A stretch of 64,000 nt of DNA. Source: Polyodon spathula. Its lineage: Eukaryota > Chordata > Actinopteri > Acipenseriformes > Polyodontidae. The position numbers and the translations under genes are program-made. The stretch is taken from contig NC_054538.1 in assembly GCF_017654505.1 (NCBI RefSeq), positions 63,964,678-64,028,677 on the forward strand, in the 5' to 3' direction. Below the pieces are notes generated by a model, which was given only the letters and a program-made list of their open reading frames with translations, did not search any database and had not been told where the DNA came from. This document shows positions 1 through 11,200 of the stretch, in pieces; within the stretch, counting starts at the first letter, position 1, and every line of letters starts with the position of its first letter.

Positions 1-1163
1 TTAGCCTTCAGTGAAGGACAATGTCCTTCATAGGCAGCCAAAGCAGCTTAGCACCTTTCAAAAATTTCCCTGCCAGAAGTGAGCTCCTGGGGAGATTGAC
101 TCAATTTTGACAATACAAGCTGAAAATAGATGCCAGCTAGACGAACGTGGCAGGGGATTTCCCCTTGTCAAAAAGGTCCTGCAAAAACTGCACTATAACT
201 GCCATGGGACAGGTCATAGGGTCAAACCCATGAGGCAGACACCACGTCTGGAAGACGCCCCACTTTAACCCGTACTGGGAACGCGTGGACGCTGCTCTGG
301 CATTCTGCATGGTGTCAATGACCCAATTGGAAAGACCCAAAAGGCTCAAATGCAGCTGTTCAGGGGCCAGATGGGTCAGGATTCCATAAGGTCCCCCACA
401 CCTGACTGAGCAGTTTCCACGTTTGGCCACTCAGGAGCTGCATCAGGGTTGAAAACCAGATTCTCCTGGTCCAATATGGGGCTACTAGGAGCACTTTGGC
501 TCTGTCCTGCCTGATTGTCTCTAGACACAGTGGGTTCAGGGCGAGCGGTGGGTATTGCCAGCGTATCCCCATTTCCTATTATGAACCAGAGGGGACAGTG
601 AGTCGATTCCTGGAAAGCAAAGAGGTCTATCTCTGCTCACTCGAACCTCTCCCAGATGAGGCTCACCACCTTGAGGTGAATCCTCCACTCTGAGCTGCTG
701 GGGACTGCCTTTGAGAGGAGGTCCGCCGCCCAGTTTGTAGCCCTGAGCAGGACTAACCTCTTGCATTGAAAGGAGGTTCTCGTGCACCCACAGCAAAAGC
801 TTGCAGGTCTGGGTGGAGAGCACAAAGTCAACCGACTTATGCTGCTGGATCCCTGGGAAGGAGTGACTCAAGCCACTGGCTTTAGCGATTAGTTTAATAT
901 CACATATAATTTGTGTTAACACAATAAATGCAATATATACAGATAGAAGCAACAAGTACTTATCTAAACAAGGCTCTCCAATCAGATATGTCTTAAAGGA
1001 AAAATGGCACAGAACTGTGAGCGCAGTCCTTCTGAGCTATTGGTGGGCGGGGCCACGACTGCGTCACAGACTAAGAGCAGTGTTGGTATACAATTTTCAG
1101 GATTTTGGTCTTTAGAGGTAAATACCCATTCAGTAACATTTCGTACTTGAATAGGGAACACAC
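1..1163 (-). mobile_element. DIRS-type retrotransposon, internally deleted copy (runs off left edge)
   Basis: Homologous to the element at about 38800-43120. On the minus strand, 560-830 carries degraded RNase H sequence (NWAADLLS, SEWRIHLKVVSLIWERFE). Positions 137-430 encode a tyrosine-recombinase N-terminal domain (ASTRSQYGLKWGVFQTWCLP, IVQFLQDLFDKGKSP). From about 815 the sequence jumps to the element's 5' end, with Gag and RT missing. The outer end (about 1045-1163) is an inverted match to the far end of the second copy: for example CTGTGACGCAGTCGTGGCC here on the minus strand against CTGTGACGCAGTCATGGCC on plus at 38870. Frameshifts and stops make it inactive. It sits in the intron downstream of exon 14. 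Confidence 0.85.
137..430 (-). pseudogene. DIRS tyrosine recombinase, N-terminal fragment
   Basis: 97 open codons with the pattern typical of the core-binding domain of DIRS/Ngaro-type tyrosine recombinases: an STR-x-Y-x-x-KW helix, a cysteine/proline block, and a VIVQFLQDLFDKGKSPAT segment. The catalytic domain with the Arg/His/Arg/Tyr residues is not in this copy's visible part. Confidence 0.75.
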
Positions 1164-1802
1164 ATCATCATAGAAAGTGAACAAAATAGTGACTTGTTTA
1201 TAAAACCTAATTGCAAGTAAGATGGGAAGATATTTTCTTTCAATATTGTGCAAAACTTCAAAAATGTGTTTTCTACCTTGCCTGTTTTCCATTTTACTAG
1301 CTGCTATTTCCTCTCGGAAAAAGCTTGTCAACTCAAAGGTAAATCTTTTCCCTAAACAACCGTGATGTTATTTAAAAACTGAAGGAAATAGAACAAATGC
1401 TATTTAGCTTAACTTGTGATCATCACTGGCCAACTCATTTTCTGGAAGAGTTTGTAAGGCAAACAAAACAGCCAAAGGGTCAGAAACAGCTGCCGTTCTT
1501 TTTGTTTAATGCATATAATGTGCTTTATAAAAGGATGGGGACTAGCTCTAATTCCTTTGGAGGCAGCAGGGCAGGTGTTAATAACATTCTGCATGCACAA
1601 AATCAGCAGTCTGGCTTAAATAAACAGATGTATTCCTGGGAGACAAAATAATGAGCATAAATTTACAAAATCTTCTCTGCTAAAATGAGTATTATTTACT
1701 TATTTAATTTCAAAGAAGCCCATCAGATTCAAGTTCAATTTAAGCTGCAGGTACTAAGCTACTGCCTGCACTTAACTAAACATGTCACTGTAACTGAGAT
1801 CT
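1164..1802. other. intron sequence, nothing recognised
   Basis: AT-rich non-coding sequence between the DIRS end and the L2 fragment, within the intron after exon 14. No repeat family or conserved exon was recognised. Confidence 0.6.
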
Positions 1803-2105
1803 TTAATAAAAATAATAATAATAATAATAATAATAATTTTCTATATCGTCTTTCAATAAAATAAATTCCAAAGCACTTTACATTAAAAAAAATATATACA
1901 TAAAACAATACAATAAACTATGCTTTGCAGTAAGCCAATGTATAAAAAGTAGTCAAGGCACGATTTAAACAGACAGACTGCATCCCTGACAGATCTTGGA
2001 TGGGAGTTCCAGACACGAGGGGCCAAAAAGCAAAATGCACGATGTCCCATAGTTCGTAATTTTGTTCTTGGCACGGAAAGGAGATCATTTTTAGCTGACC
2101 GCAAG
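1803..2105 (-). mobile_element. L2-type LINE, 5'-truncated 3' end
   Basis: The minus strand at 2104-1930 encodes a C-terminal LINE ORF2 tail (RTKLRTMGHRAFCFLAPRVW then NSHPRSVRDAV and FKSCL), matching the common GDRAFSVAAPRLWNSLP-type ending. Downstream, the strand reads AAAGTGCTTTG then TTGAAAGACGATATAGAAAA and an (ATT)n tail, the classic L2/CR1-clade 3' end. The (ATA)n run at 1809-1837 is its tail microsatellite. It inserts about 55 bp from the exon 14 donor. Confidence 0.75.
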
Positions 2106-2161
2106 TTGTGTTGGGGAATGTAACAGCAATACTTCTTCCCATTCAGGAATTACAAAATTAC

Positions 2162-2299
2162 CTGGTATTAAGTTTATCCTGCTGGGCTTTGATTTCTTTC
2201 TCGCTGGGATGTCCACTGTGGATCAGCTGGCGAGCAATCTGGTTGACCACAGCCACACGGGAAGCCTGATTATTCATTTCCGGTTCCAAACTCTCAAAC
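2162..2299 (-). CDS. sptbn1: coding exon 14: spectrin repeat 6 (residues 890-936); last exon in window
   Basis: 138 nt. The acceptor is TTACAG|GTTTG and the donor ACCAG|GTAATT. It encodes [20 protein letters not shown] through QQDKLNTR. The next exon (starting WSQFRELVD in mammals) is not found between 1 and 2161, so it lies beyond the left edge. Confidence 0.96.
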
Positions 2300-5200
2300 C
2301 TGTAAAAAACGCAGATGTGTGTTACAGGCAACTGTGAAAAAAACAAGACGACAGCTTCATACAAAGGATAGCATGCGCTATTAAACACCTTGCATAGAGA
2401 GGAAACAATATACAGTTTGAGCAATCATTGCATTAGATATTCTGATACAAAATAAGATATTATGATACAAATATACACAAAAAAATACATATATCATAAT
2501 TACAGGGAAAGTAGGGTGGGGGATACATGTTTGAGGCAATGCTGCTTTCTACCTGTGCTGGATTACTTCCAGATCTTCAAGTTTCTCTGGGATCTGCATG
2601 CTGATCAACCACTGTTCCTTCTCATCTATCCAGAGCTCGCAGGCATCAGCCTCGCTGGACATCTTATAAAGGGCCAGAGCGTCTTGCAGAGCTTGCTTGC
2701 GCAACCTGGTGAGCTCGGTGACCTCTTTGTACCTCTCCTCAATCCCGGACAGCCTGCTCAAGACTTCTGGGGACTGGGCATGCTCTTCGGGTAGGGCCTT
2801 GGACTGCTCCTCCAGGGTGTCGATGACAGGACGGTAACTGGCGATCTCTTCAGCCACATCTTTGTGTTTCCTTACCAGTGACTGGGTGGAGTACTCGTCG
2901 TGGCCCACGTCGCTGCTGGAAACGATCCGGAGGACGTCGAGCATCCAAGTGTCAACGTCGTCAGCATCAGCCTGGAACTGGTAAAGATTGGAGGCCTCCT
3001 GCAGGCGTTTCTTCCTGATGGCAGATAGCTGCTCCAGATTGGCCCACTGCTCCTGAATGTCCGTGATCCGCTCTCTTATCTTGTCAGAACCAAAGTGGTC
3101 ATCAGAGATCATTCCCTCTCCTTCTCGTATTGTCTGCTGTAGGTGAGTGTATCGGCCGCTCATTTCGTCCTCGAAGGCCTTGTGTTTGCTCAGGAGGCGC
3201 AACACGCTGGTCAGGTCTTTGCCGTAGTCATCGGACGACAGGATCTGCTCCTTCTCTCTGATCCAACCCTCCTCCTCTGCCATCTCCCAGAAGAACTTCC
3301 AGAGGCGACGCGATTCCTCAAGACGTGCCCTGCGCTCCACTGCCAGCTGGCACAGCTCCTGATAACAGAACTCCATGTGGGCCACACGGTCACGGATAAC
3401 CTGGGGGTCACATGGCTTGTAACCTGTAAGGAGAATACACCACTCAAAACACACTGCATCTACTCCGTTCCTATAAAAGTGCATTAAGATCAAGAAGCTC
3501 AAGACCCCAAAATATGCTGAACACATACAAAACATACTTTTCATGTAATTTTTACAATTGTGTATTTGTATGGTACTTTTATATTATTTATTTTATAATG
3601 TATGTTGTTAAAATACAACTAGTAAGGCTGCTTGCTAAAAGGAGACCACTGTGCCCGCTCACAAAACAAAATGCTGACTCATGTACCTGATGAGGAAAAA
3701 TCAAGATACAAAAGTATTTTTGTAATGTTTTTCTATTTCATACATTGCTATGCTTTGTATGTGTATTTCCTTAAACTTAATGCAAAAGACAAGCTGGTGG
3801 AAAGTTACTGATAAGGACAAATTCCTATTCTGGGTATGTAAGTTGTCAGTGTCTGGTACTCTTTTGTTGTAATCTCTTGTAGTTGTAGTAATATATCTTA
3901 TTAGCAGGGTGTGTGTCAAACGCATGAATTGTAAGTATGTTTATTACAAGGACCAAGGGGATACCACAGCTGTAACAGAGAAAGGTTACAATATGAATCG
4001 AGTACTGAAAGGGTACCAACCTATACTGGAAAACAGTTACAAAAGAAAGAATTGTTAACGAATGATGTCACCACAGGTTAGACATAAAAAGGCTTGTTAA
4101 ATAATCTGTTGGACCACAGAAAAGGCAGACTGTACACTGTTGTCTCCAAAAAAGGTAATTCTGACTTTTTTTTTAATATTGCATGCTGATTTTGATGTTT
4201 AAAGTATTAGTATTAAACTGACTAACTGTTGTATTGAGCAAATCATTGTAGGTTAATTCCCAAAACAAAACTCACACTAGTGAGCCAGTAACACACATAA
4301 CAAATATACATGCAATACTTTTATTTTTACCTTCTCCATCACTTGCAAATTTCTGAGCAGATGCATTGACCGCCTTCACTCTGTCTGCCTGAATACCAAT
4401 ATCAGCTTCAACCAGAGTGTGTTTCTGCAGTAGATCTTCCACGCCAAGCAAGTGCTTTCCATAATCCTGGGACAGCAAGAGGACCTGTGGAGGAAGTCAA
4501 GAGTGAACTAGTGAACTGAAGCAAACTTGGAACTAGATTCAAATCAACCCCTTCTGTGCTAACACCCTGGTAATTCCTTGTGCTAGAGGCATTTTGTGAA
4601 TTTGTGACTCCCCTGTTTTACATCAATTACTCTATTTTCCATAACCATATATTTTTATTTTGTCAGACTCTGAAGTTTCTATTGGTGCCAAAATACATCT
4701 ATTATAAAAAAAAATTTAAAAAGTTGCTTTTTCATAAAATGTATTGTATCTGTATCACATTTAGTCACTATAATGCATATGTTTGGTGGAAAATGTAGAT
4801 AAGTCTTTGCCTATGTGGAAACATCTGCATTAGTTCTGGAGGGTTTATATGCTCTAGACAGACACCAGGGCACTTTGAGCTTTCACCTTTGAAAAAACGC
4901 AGCCCGCAGTCCATTGCACCCACCCTAATTTCAAATGGCCACTACGCATATATGTCAATGGAGTGTTACCCATAATCCTCCTGCAACTTGAGGTAATGCA
5001 ATCTTATATAGTAAAAGTCACTTGTTTTTCCTTATATTTGGACCTGTAAATTTGACAGCTTTTGTTCCACTGTTAAAAAGACAAGTGTTTCCGAATTGTA
5101 CCTTTACATAGTTTGTAAGGCATCGATATCAAATATTGATTTATTGCATGGCATAAAAAAAGAGTAAATTTTACAACCTTTGGTTATATTTGTAAGTGTT

Positions 5201-8200
5201 TATGGTGGTTTATTTAGTTTATTTCCAATACTCCTGTACCGTGTGGTATTTTTACAAACAGAGGGCTGGCTGCGAGGGCCAGGTTGGACAGTAGTACTGT
5301 GTATCCCTACACATGCCCTTGCGGGAACACACACGACACTTTTTGTGGTTTGGCTTTTTTCTCAGACAATGGCAGCGTCCGTATAAAATGCCATTCAGTC
5401 AATCATGCTACTGTTTCCAAACCTTCGGACTCTGGCATTTGTTGTTCATCAAAAAGGAGACTGGAGATCCTTAGAATTATCACTGTAGTGTAAACATTTT
5501 AAAATTAAATTGGAACCTGTCCTGGGTCACTGTAGTGGGGAAAATTGGGCAAACATTGACAGGGTTAGTGGACCAACATAAATCCATTCTGGGTTTATCC
5601 ACCAGTCCCATCAAAAGGGATAAACCCCAGAACTTCATTTCGATTACATTAGTGGGGACACACTTGCACATCCTAAAACATGGTCCCAGGTTGTCTCCAT
5701 GTTGTGCCATGAATTGTTGTGCATACAAATTGGTTTGGGTAACCAAATACTCAAAAAGGTCATTAGTCATGAACAACTGGAAGAATTTTGTTCAAGTAAA
5801 TCTAGGTTGTGTTTACCCTGGTACCTGGTGTGCCAGAAAAGGGTGGATTTTGATGCTGGGTGTTGTTAGGGGGGAGGTCAGTGATAGTGGCTGATATCTA
5901 CCAGCCCTAGGTCCAGGCCCAGCTACTGTGACCTGTTCTGGTAGGGGCTCAGGTTCAATGTCCATTGGCTCCTCTTCATCACCACTGTTGGATTCCTTAC
6001 TGGAGAAGTGTCACTTGGCACATATTCACTACAAGAGTCATTGGGCACAAAATCTCCCACTGTGTCAGACTCCATTAGGAGGTCAGCAACAGCCTCTGCA
6101 GTAAGCTGAAATATATATAAAGTAGCTTTCAAAATTGCAATAGAGTATATATTCAAACTGACTAGCCCAACAGTTTGTCTAACAGCAACTAAACGAGACA
6201 CAACAAGTCTGAGATACAAGGTTTATAGTAACTATATACAAAAAACACGTGGTTCCTAATGTTCATTTTCACCCAATGATTGCTGAATTTACACCACTGG
6301 ACAGAAAATCTAAAAAAGTTCCAACTACACTACCTCCCACACACTTTATACATTTCTACGGCGCTAGTCCGAACTACTGTCTCATCAACATCAGCTGTTA
6401 CTTCAAAGCTAATCTCAAAAAACTTTATTATCAATCCACACTGAAAAGAAAATGAAAGTTACACACAATGTTTTCAATTAATTCACAATGTTTCATAAAA
6501 CAAGCCAGAGAGCCACCGCTTGCATTCAGACAGCCTGTAAACAAAATTTAACAACTGTATCAAAGATATTTTGTCGGTGACATACAGTGAAATTAAAACC
6601 AACTAATAAGCGACCCAGAGTGAAAAAAATGGCAATTTTTTTTTTTTTTCCTTAAACCATGTTTTTAAAATCAGGATGTACCAGGTACATCCTGAAGCAC
6701 ATGGGAGTAATTTTTTTTAGGACGTACCGGGTACAGAAGCACAGAAGAGGTTAAATGTGTCTTACTATTTTTTACTATGTTAAAAAAACAAGGGTTATTA
6801 CCTTCATCTCATCCATCCAGTCCATAATGTAAAGCATCTCCTGGAAGACCTTCTGCAGGCCCAGGTTCATCTCCAGTCGCTGGCGCCGAGCCTTGAGCAG
6901 CTCCAGAAGGTACTCCCAAAGCCGGATCACGTTGTCTTTCCTGGCTGTGATGCGTTTAATGTCATGGTAGTTCTCGGCTTCAAGTTCCCTGGCCACAGCC
7001 AGGACTGCCTCCACTCTTTCTTCATAGGCCGCAATGTCAGTCTCAATAGCTTCGTGCTTCTTGGTGGCGGCCTCCACTGCCTGCAGGTCATATCCAAAGT
7101 TGTCCTGCAGATGAAGATAGATGAAAAACATTAAAAGGCTTTCAAATCCTAGTTGGAAAAAAAAACGAAAGATACTGACAGATACAAACACTGCTTTCTA
7201 GTATGTTTCATTTCCTTTCAAAGGTGGCGTGTAAATGATTTATGAAGAATCTCCGGAACGGCACTCATTTCAAATTCTCATTTGTTGCGTACTGACTGCC
7301 GTTAGCAGCAGGTAGACATTTCGCCCTTTTCAAGTTATTTACAGCGTTGAATTTTTTCTGTTAGTTTTAGCTTAAGCATTGAAAAACATTGATGTACAAA
7401 TCAAAATGATTGTGGCCAACATCGCATCCCTTAAGTAATTTTTTTTTTTCCCCCCAATCTAAAATGTAACACATCCGTAGTCTCTTGAGGGTAAGTTAAT
7501 ACTAATTATTTTTAGGTGGTACAGGTTTTGTATTCAAGCTCAATCTAGATTAGATTAATCAAAATCCTGATATAGTGGGATGGCTAAAAGTTCTTCTCCA
7601 GCCCTACCTGTGAGACGAGCCGCTGATTCTCGCTCAGCCAGGTCTCCCTCATGGCTGCCTTGCGGTCAAAACGGCGGGCCAGCTGTTCCAGTTTCTCTTG
7701 CCTTATCAACTCAGTCCTCAGTGCCAGTTCCCGTTCATGCTCGGCTTTTTCCAGTCTTTCCCAGGTCTGTGAGTGAAGAAAAAGAAGCATCAATCATTAT
7801 ACATGCAGTATATGGTTGAAAGAGAAGGAATGTGTTGCATTAAAAGTACACATGCGGAACATTCAGTCCTGAGTCAGTGTTCAATGATACCAGAGCTGCA
7901 TAAATTCATACAGCAAATTTTAATATTCAATGCTACAGGGTGAATTAATATATCACCACCAGACCTGAACATAAGACTAGCATGTAAAATTATTATCAAT
8001 GCTACAAAAAATGAATACAAATTCATATACAAGATTTTTGAATACAAGACAAAAAACAAATACAAATGTTTGCCGTTTTGATGTTTATAAAGCAATTCTA
8101 ACATAAAACCTAAACATTTTACTTGAACTACATTTAGCTGCAGCTTTAGGCTGTTGAGCGTGACTCACCTTGTTAATATCAGAGATGAGTTTCCCCTCTC

Positions 8201-11200
8201 TGGGCATGTACACTTTCTGGTTGTTTGCTCTCATCTTGCTCTGAATGGTGAAAAGCAGCACTTCCAGGTTGCCCTTTTCTGTAAACCTAAAAACGACAAA
8301 AATGAACTTAAACAAACATATACAACATTACTATTTTACATGGTCTTGTTTTACACAGGGTATACAATGGAGCTGGTTCTCAAATAGTTGCAAGCCAGTA
8401 GAAATACAAGACTAGACCAATGTGCAAGCAATTCACAAATGACCTAAAAATATCAAAAAAATTGTGTTTTTGATTTGTGTATGTGCGTGTGCATGTGTGT
8501 GACAGTGTGTGTGTGTTTGCTTGCCATTTCCGGAAGGTGTCCATTTCCTTTAGGACAGGTGAGTAAATGTCTGGAAATAACATGCCCCATAGCTTCAACC
8601 TACACCATACTAAAGTAGGATTCCAATTCTGCAATTGTAACACTGTGGATTCTGATCTCAGAAGCAAGTGCAACATTGTCCAATGAAGTGCTGCAGATAT
8701 CTCCATGTCCTAGCCTAATGCCCAACCTGTCTACAGTAAATGGGGGCAATGACTGTTCACTTACTGGACACTGAGGTGCTGCTACAAATGGAACAAAAAT
8801 TCTGGAACTTACTTAGGGGGCTTCTCCACTGTGCGGTACGTGTTGAAGGCCTGTAGCTGCTGCTGTACACCAACGAGAGAGTTGGCAAACTTGCGATTGT
8901 TCAGGATAATGATGGTTTGCTCGATCCACTCCAGGAGGTCAGAAGCCAGCGACTCATACTTTTCAATCATCTTCTCAGTCTCAATGGCATTGTCAAGCAC
9001 CTGTTTCAACAAAAACAAAGCCCCGATAGTGGACAAGGATTCTTTACAGGTGAAATGAGAACAAGAATTAAGTAAGTAACAGGGTGAGCTTTGCCTAACA
9101 TTATCAAATGCCTTGATCATAGTCGTGAATGACCAATTTATAAATTTTGTTTTGCGCTATTGCCATTTCTTTTGTGACAAATGAAACTAACAAAAGGAGT
9201 CGTAGGTCACCTTTCCAATTCGTTTTCCTTCTACAGCCAAAGCCTTCATCTTGGAGAAGTAGTGGTAATATGTTACCACGTACGTGATGATGGACTTTTC
9301 ATCAGGCTGGTCCACACTAATATCTTGAAAAAAAAAAAATAAATAAATGTTAAAAGGTGAGACTTTTCAACTGGGGCAGATCATGGAAAATCTAAAATCT
9401 TGTTGTATACTCCATATACAATGTATTCATTTCAACTGCAAATCATCTTAAAACCCAACCTTCTGGGTCCAGGAGCTTGGTGAGACCAAGGTGTTGCTCT
9501 GCGAGGTTGAAGGCGTTCTGCAGATTGTAGTGAACGTTGGATTTCTTCAGCTTATCAAAATCAATCAGGTCAGGCCTGGGGAGGTTGAAAAGAGTTTATA
9601 TACTAATTTCAGCTATACCAAAAACATAATTACATACATTTCATTATTATTAGAGACATATATGTAACACATACACACAGGATATGCAAACCAAAGTTTT
9701 ATCAATACTCTTGTACTGTTTGTAAGACCATTTCCCCTGTCAATTCAACATCTGTTTCATATAGTAGTTATGGTAATATACTGTAGTCAGTGACAGGTGA
9801 CCTACCTATGTTTGTGAATAAGCGCGTTGAAAGCCATGCCGTCTCTCCAGCAAGTGGTGAAGTTGCGTATGTTGACATTTTGATAGCTGAATAAAATGAA
9901 ATGTCATGAGATCTTTAGTATTTACATATTGCTGCTCTGACATGTCAGGTCAAATAATGTGTTCCAAATGACAGGCAAAATTTTTCAAATTTGCGTAAAA
10001 AAAAAAAAAATGCTACTAGGTTAAGTATAAATCAGGCTGACAATTGACTTGATTCACATTTATATAACTGGCAAAACATTCTGAAAATAATATTTCTACA
10101 AAACTAATATATGCGACCAACCCTAACCCATGCTTGTTTCTGCCTTGTTACAAAAGCAGGATATTGAAGGGAAGAAGATCGAGTCTCACCCAGCAGTCTT
10201 CATCTGGCACCACAGCAGCAAGGCATCCTTGGCAGATTTCTTCTCTTTGTTGTCTTCAGTCTCAACTCTGATATCTTGAATCTAGAAAATGATGATGGTG
10301 GAAAAAAATAAAATACATAGGGTTACACAAATTAAAAAAAAAAAAAAAGACAGAGACCTGGAATGCAATTTTGTGTCAAGATCATAAAAACTACAGGCAC
10401 TGCAATATAGTGTTTTAGTAATTACATTAAGCCTCTTAGACAGGTGCAAACTGACAATGAGAATGCTGCTGCTTCCAGATCACTGCCAACTCAAGGGGCA
10501 GTTGCCTTTGCCGCAGTATTTAAGAGACAGTAGTTGTACCAGGACTGGAAAAAGTACTAATGTGTAGAGTAGTTGAGGTTGAAATTATTTCAGCACTAGA
10601 AAAGTTCTGCTTTTCCATTAGGTGTCACTATTATACAGTGGAGTTCATGATGCATGAAATACAAAATACTAACCCTAGTGGAAGAACTGTTAATGTAATA
10701 GAGTTTGTAGCTCTACAAATCCCAAAATATATATTTTTGTATGAAACTTTTTTTTTTTTTTACCTGGAACCTGAGAATGATGGTCCAAATAAGACCAAGC
10801 GTCAGTCTGTGATTCCCATCCACAATATCATGTGATCCCATGTTCTCTAAATGCACCCTCTGTTCTTTGAGGAACTGAAGGGCCTTGTCGACATTCTCCA
10901 GGCAGTGGATACGCATTCTTCCCTTTGTTGGCTTGGGCTGCGAGCAGAGAAAATTAATCAAATTAATATCATGCATTTGAAGTCACATGAATACTATGCT
11001 CAGCTTAACTGAACATCAAGGTTTCCAAACAGAAAACAAAGAAGCTTTATGTCAGACAATCATATTAAGCATTAATATTAAATGCAGCAGTAAGTATCTG
11101 CTAAGTAACTGTAACAGTGAGGTCCCATAAGCCAAAAGGCACAGGCAGTTTAGACAAGGTCAATTACCTATAATAAAAGTTTAAGCTAATTTTTTCAATG

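Larger units (their letters stand above)
4544..6754 (-). mobile_element. piggyBac-like DNA transposon, internally deleted
   Basis: The right end is TTAA (6751-6754) flanking an inverted terminus that reads, inwards, CCTCTTCTGTGCTTC. The left end is TCAA (4544-4547, a mutated TTAA) followed by CCCCTTCTGTGCTAA, so the two ends match as terminal inverted repeats over 13 bp with one difference. A 21-bp near-terminal palindrome (10-bp arms) lies at 6673-6693. Between the ends, the minus strand encodes pieces of a piggyBac transposase. It fills almost the whole intron between exons 11 and 12. Confidence 0.85.

Noticed and set aside
2462..3487. Plus-strand open frames opposite exon 13
   Set aside because: Shadows of the spectrin coding sequence on the other strand.
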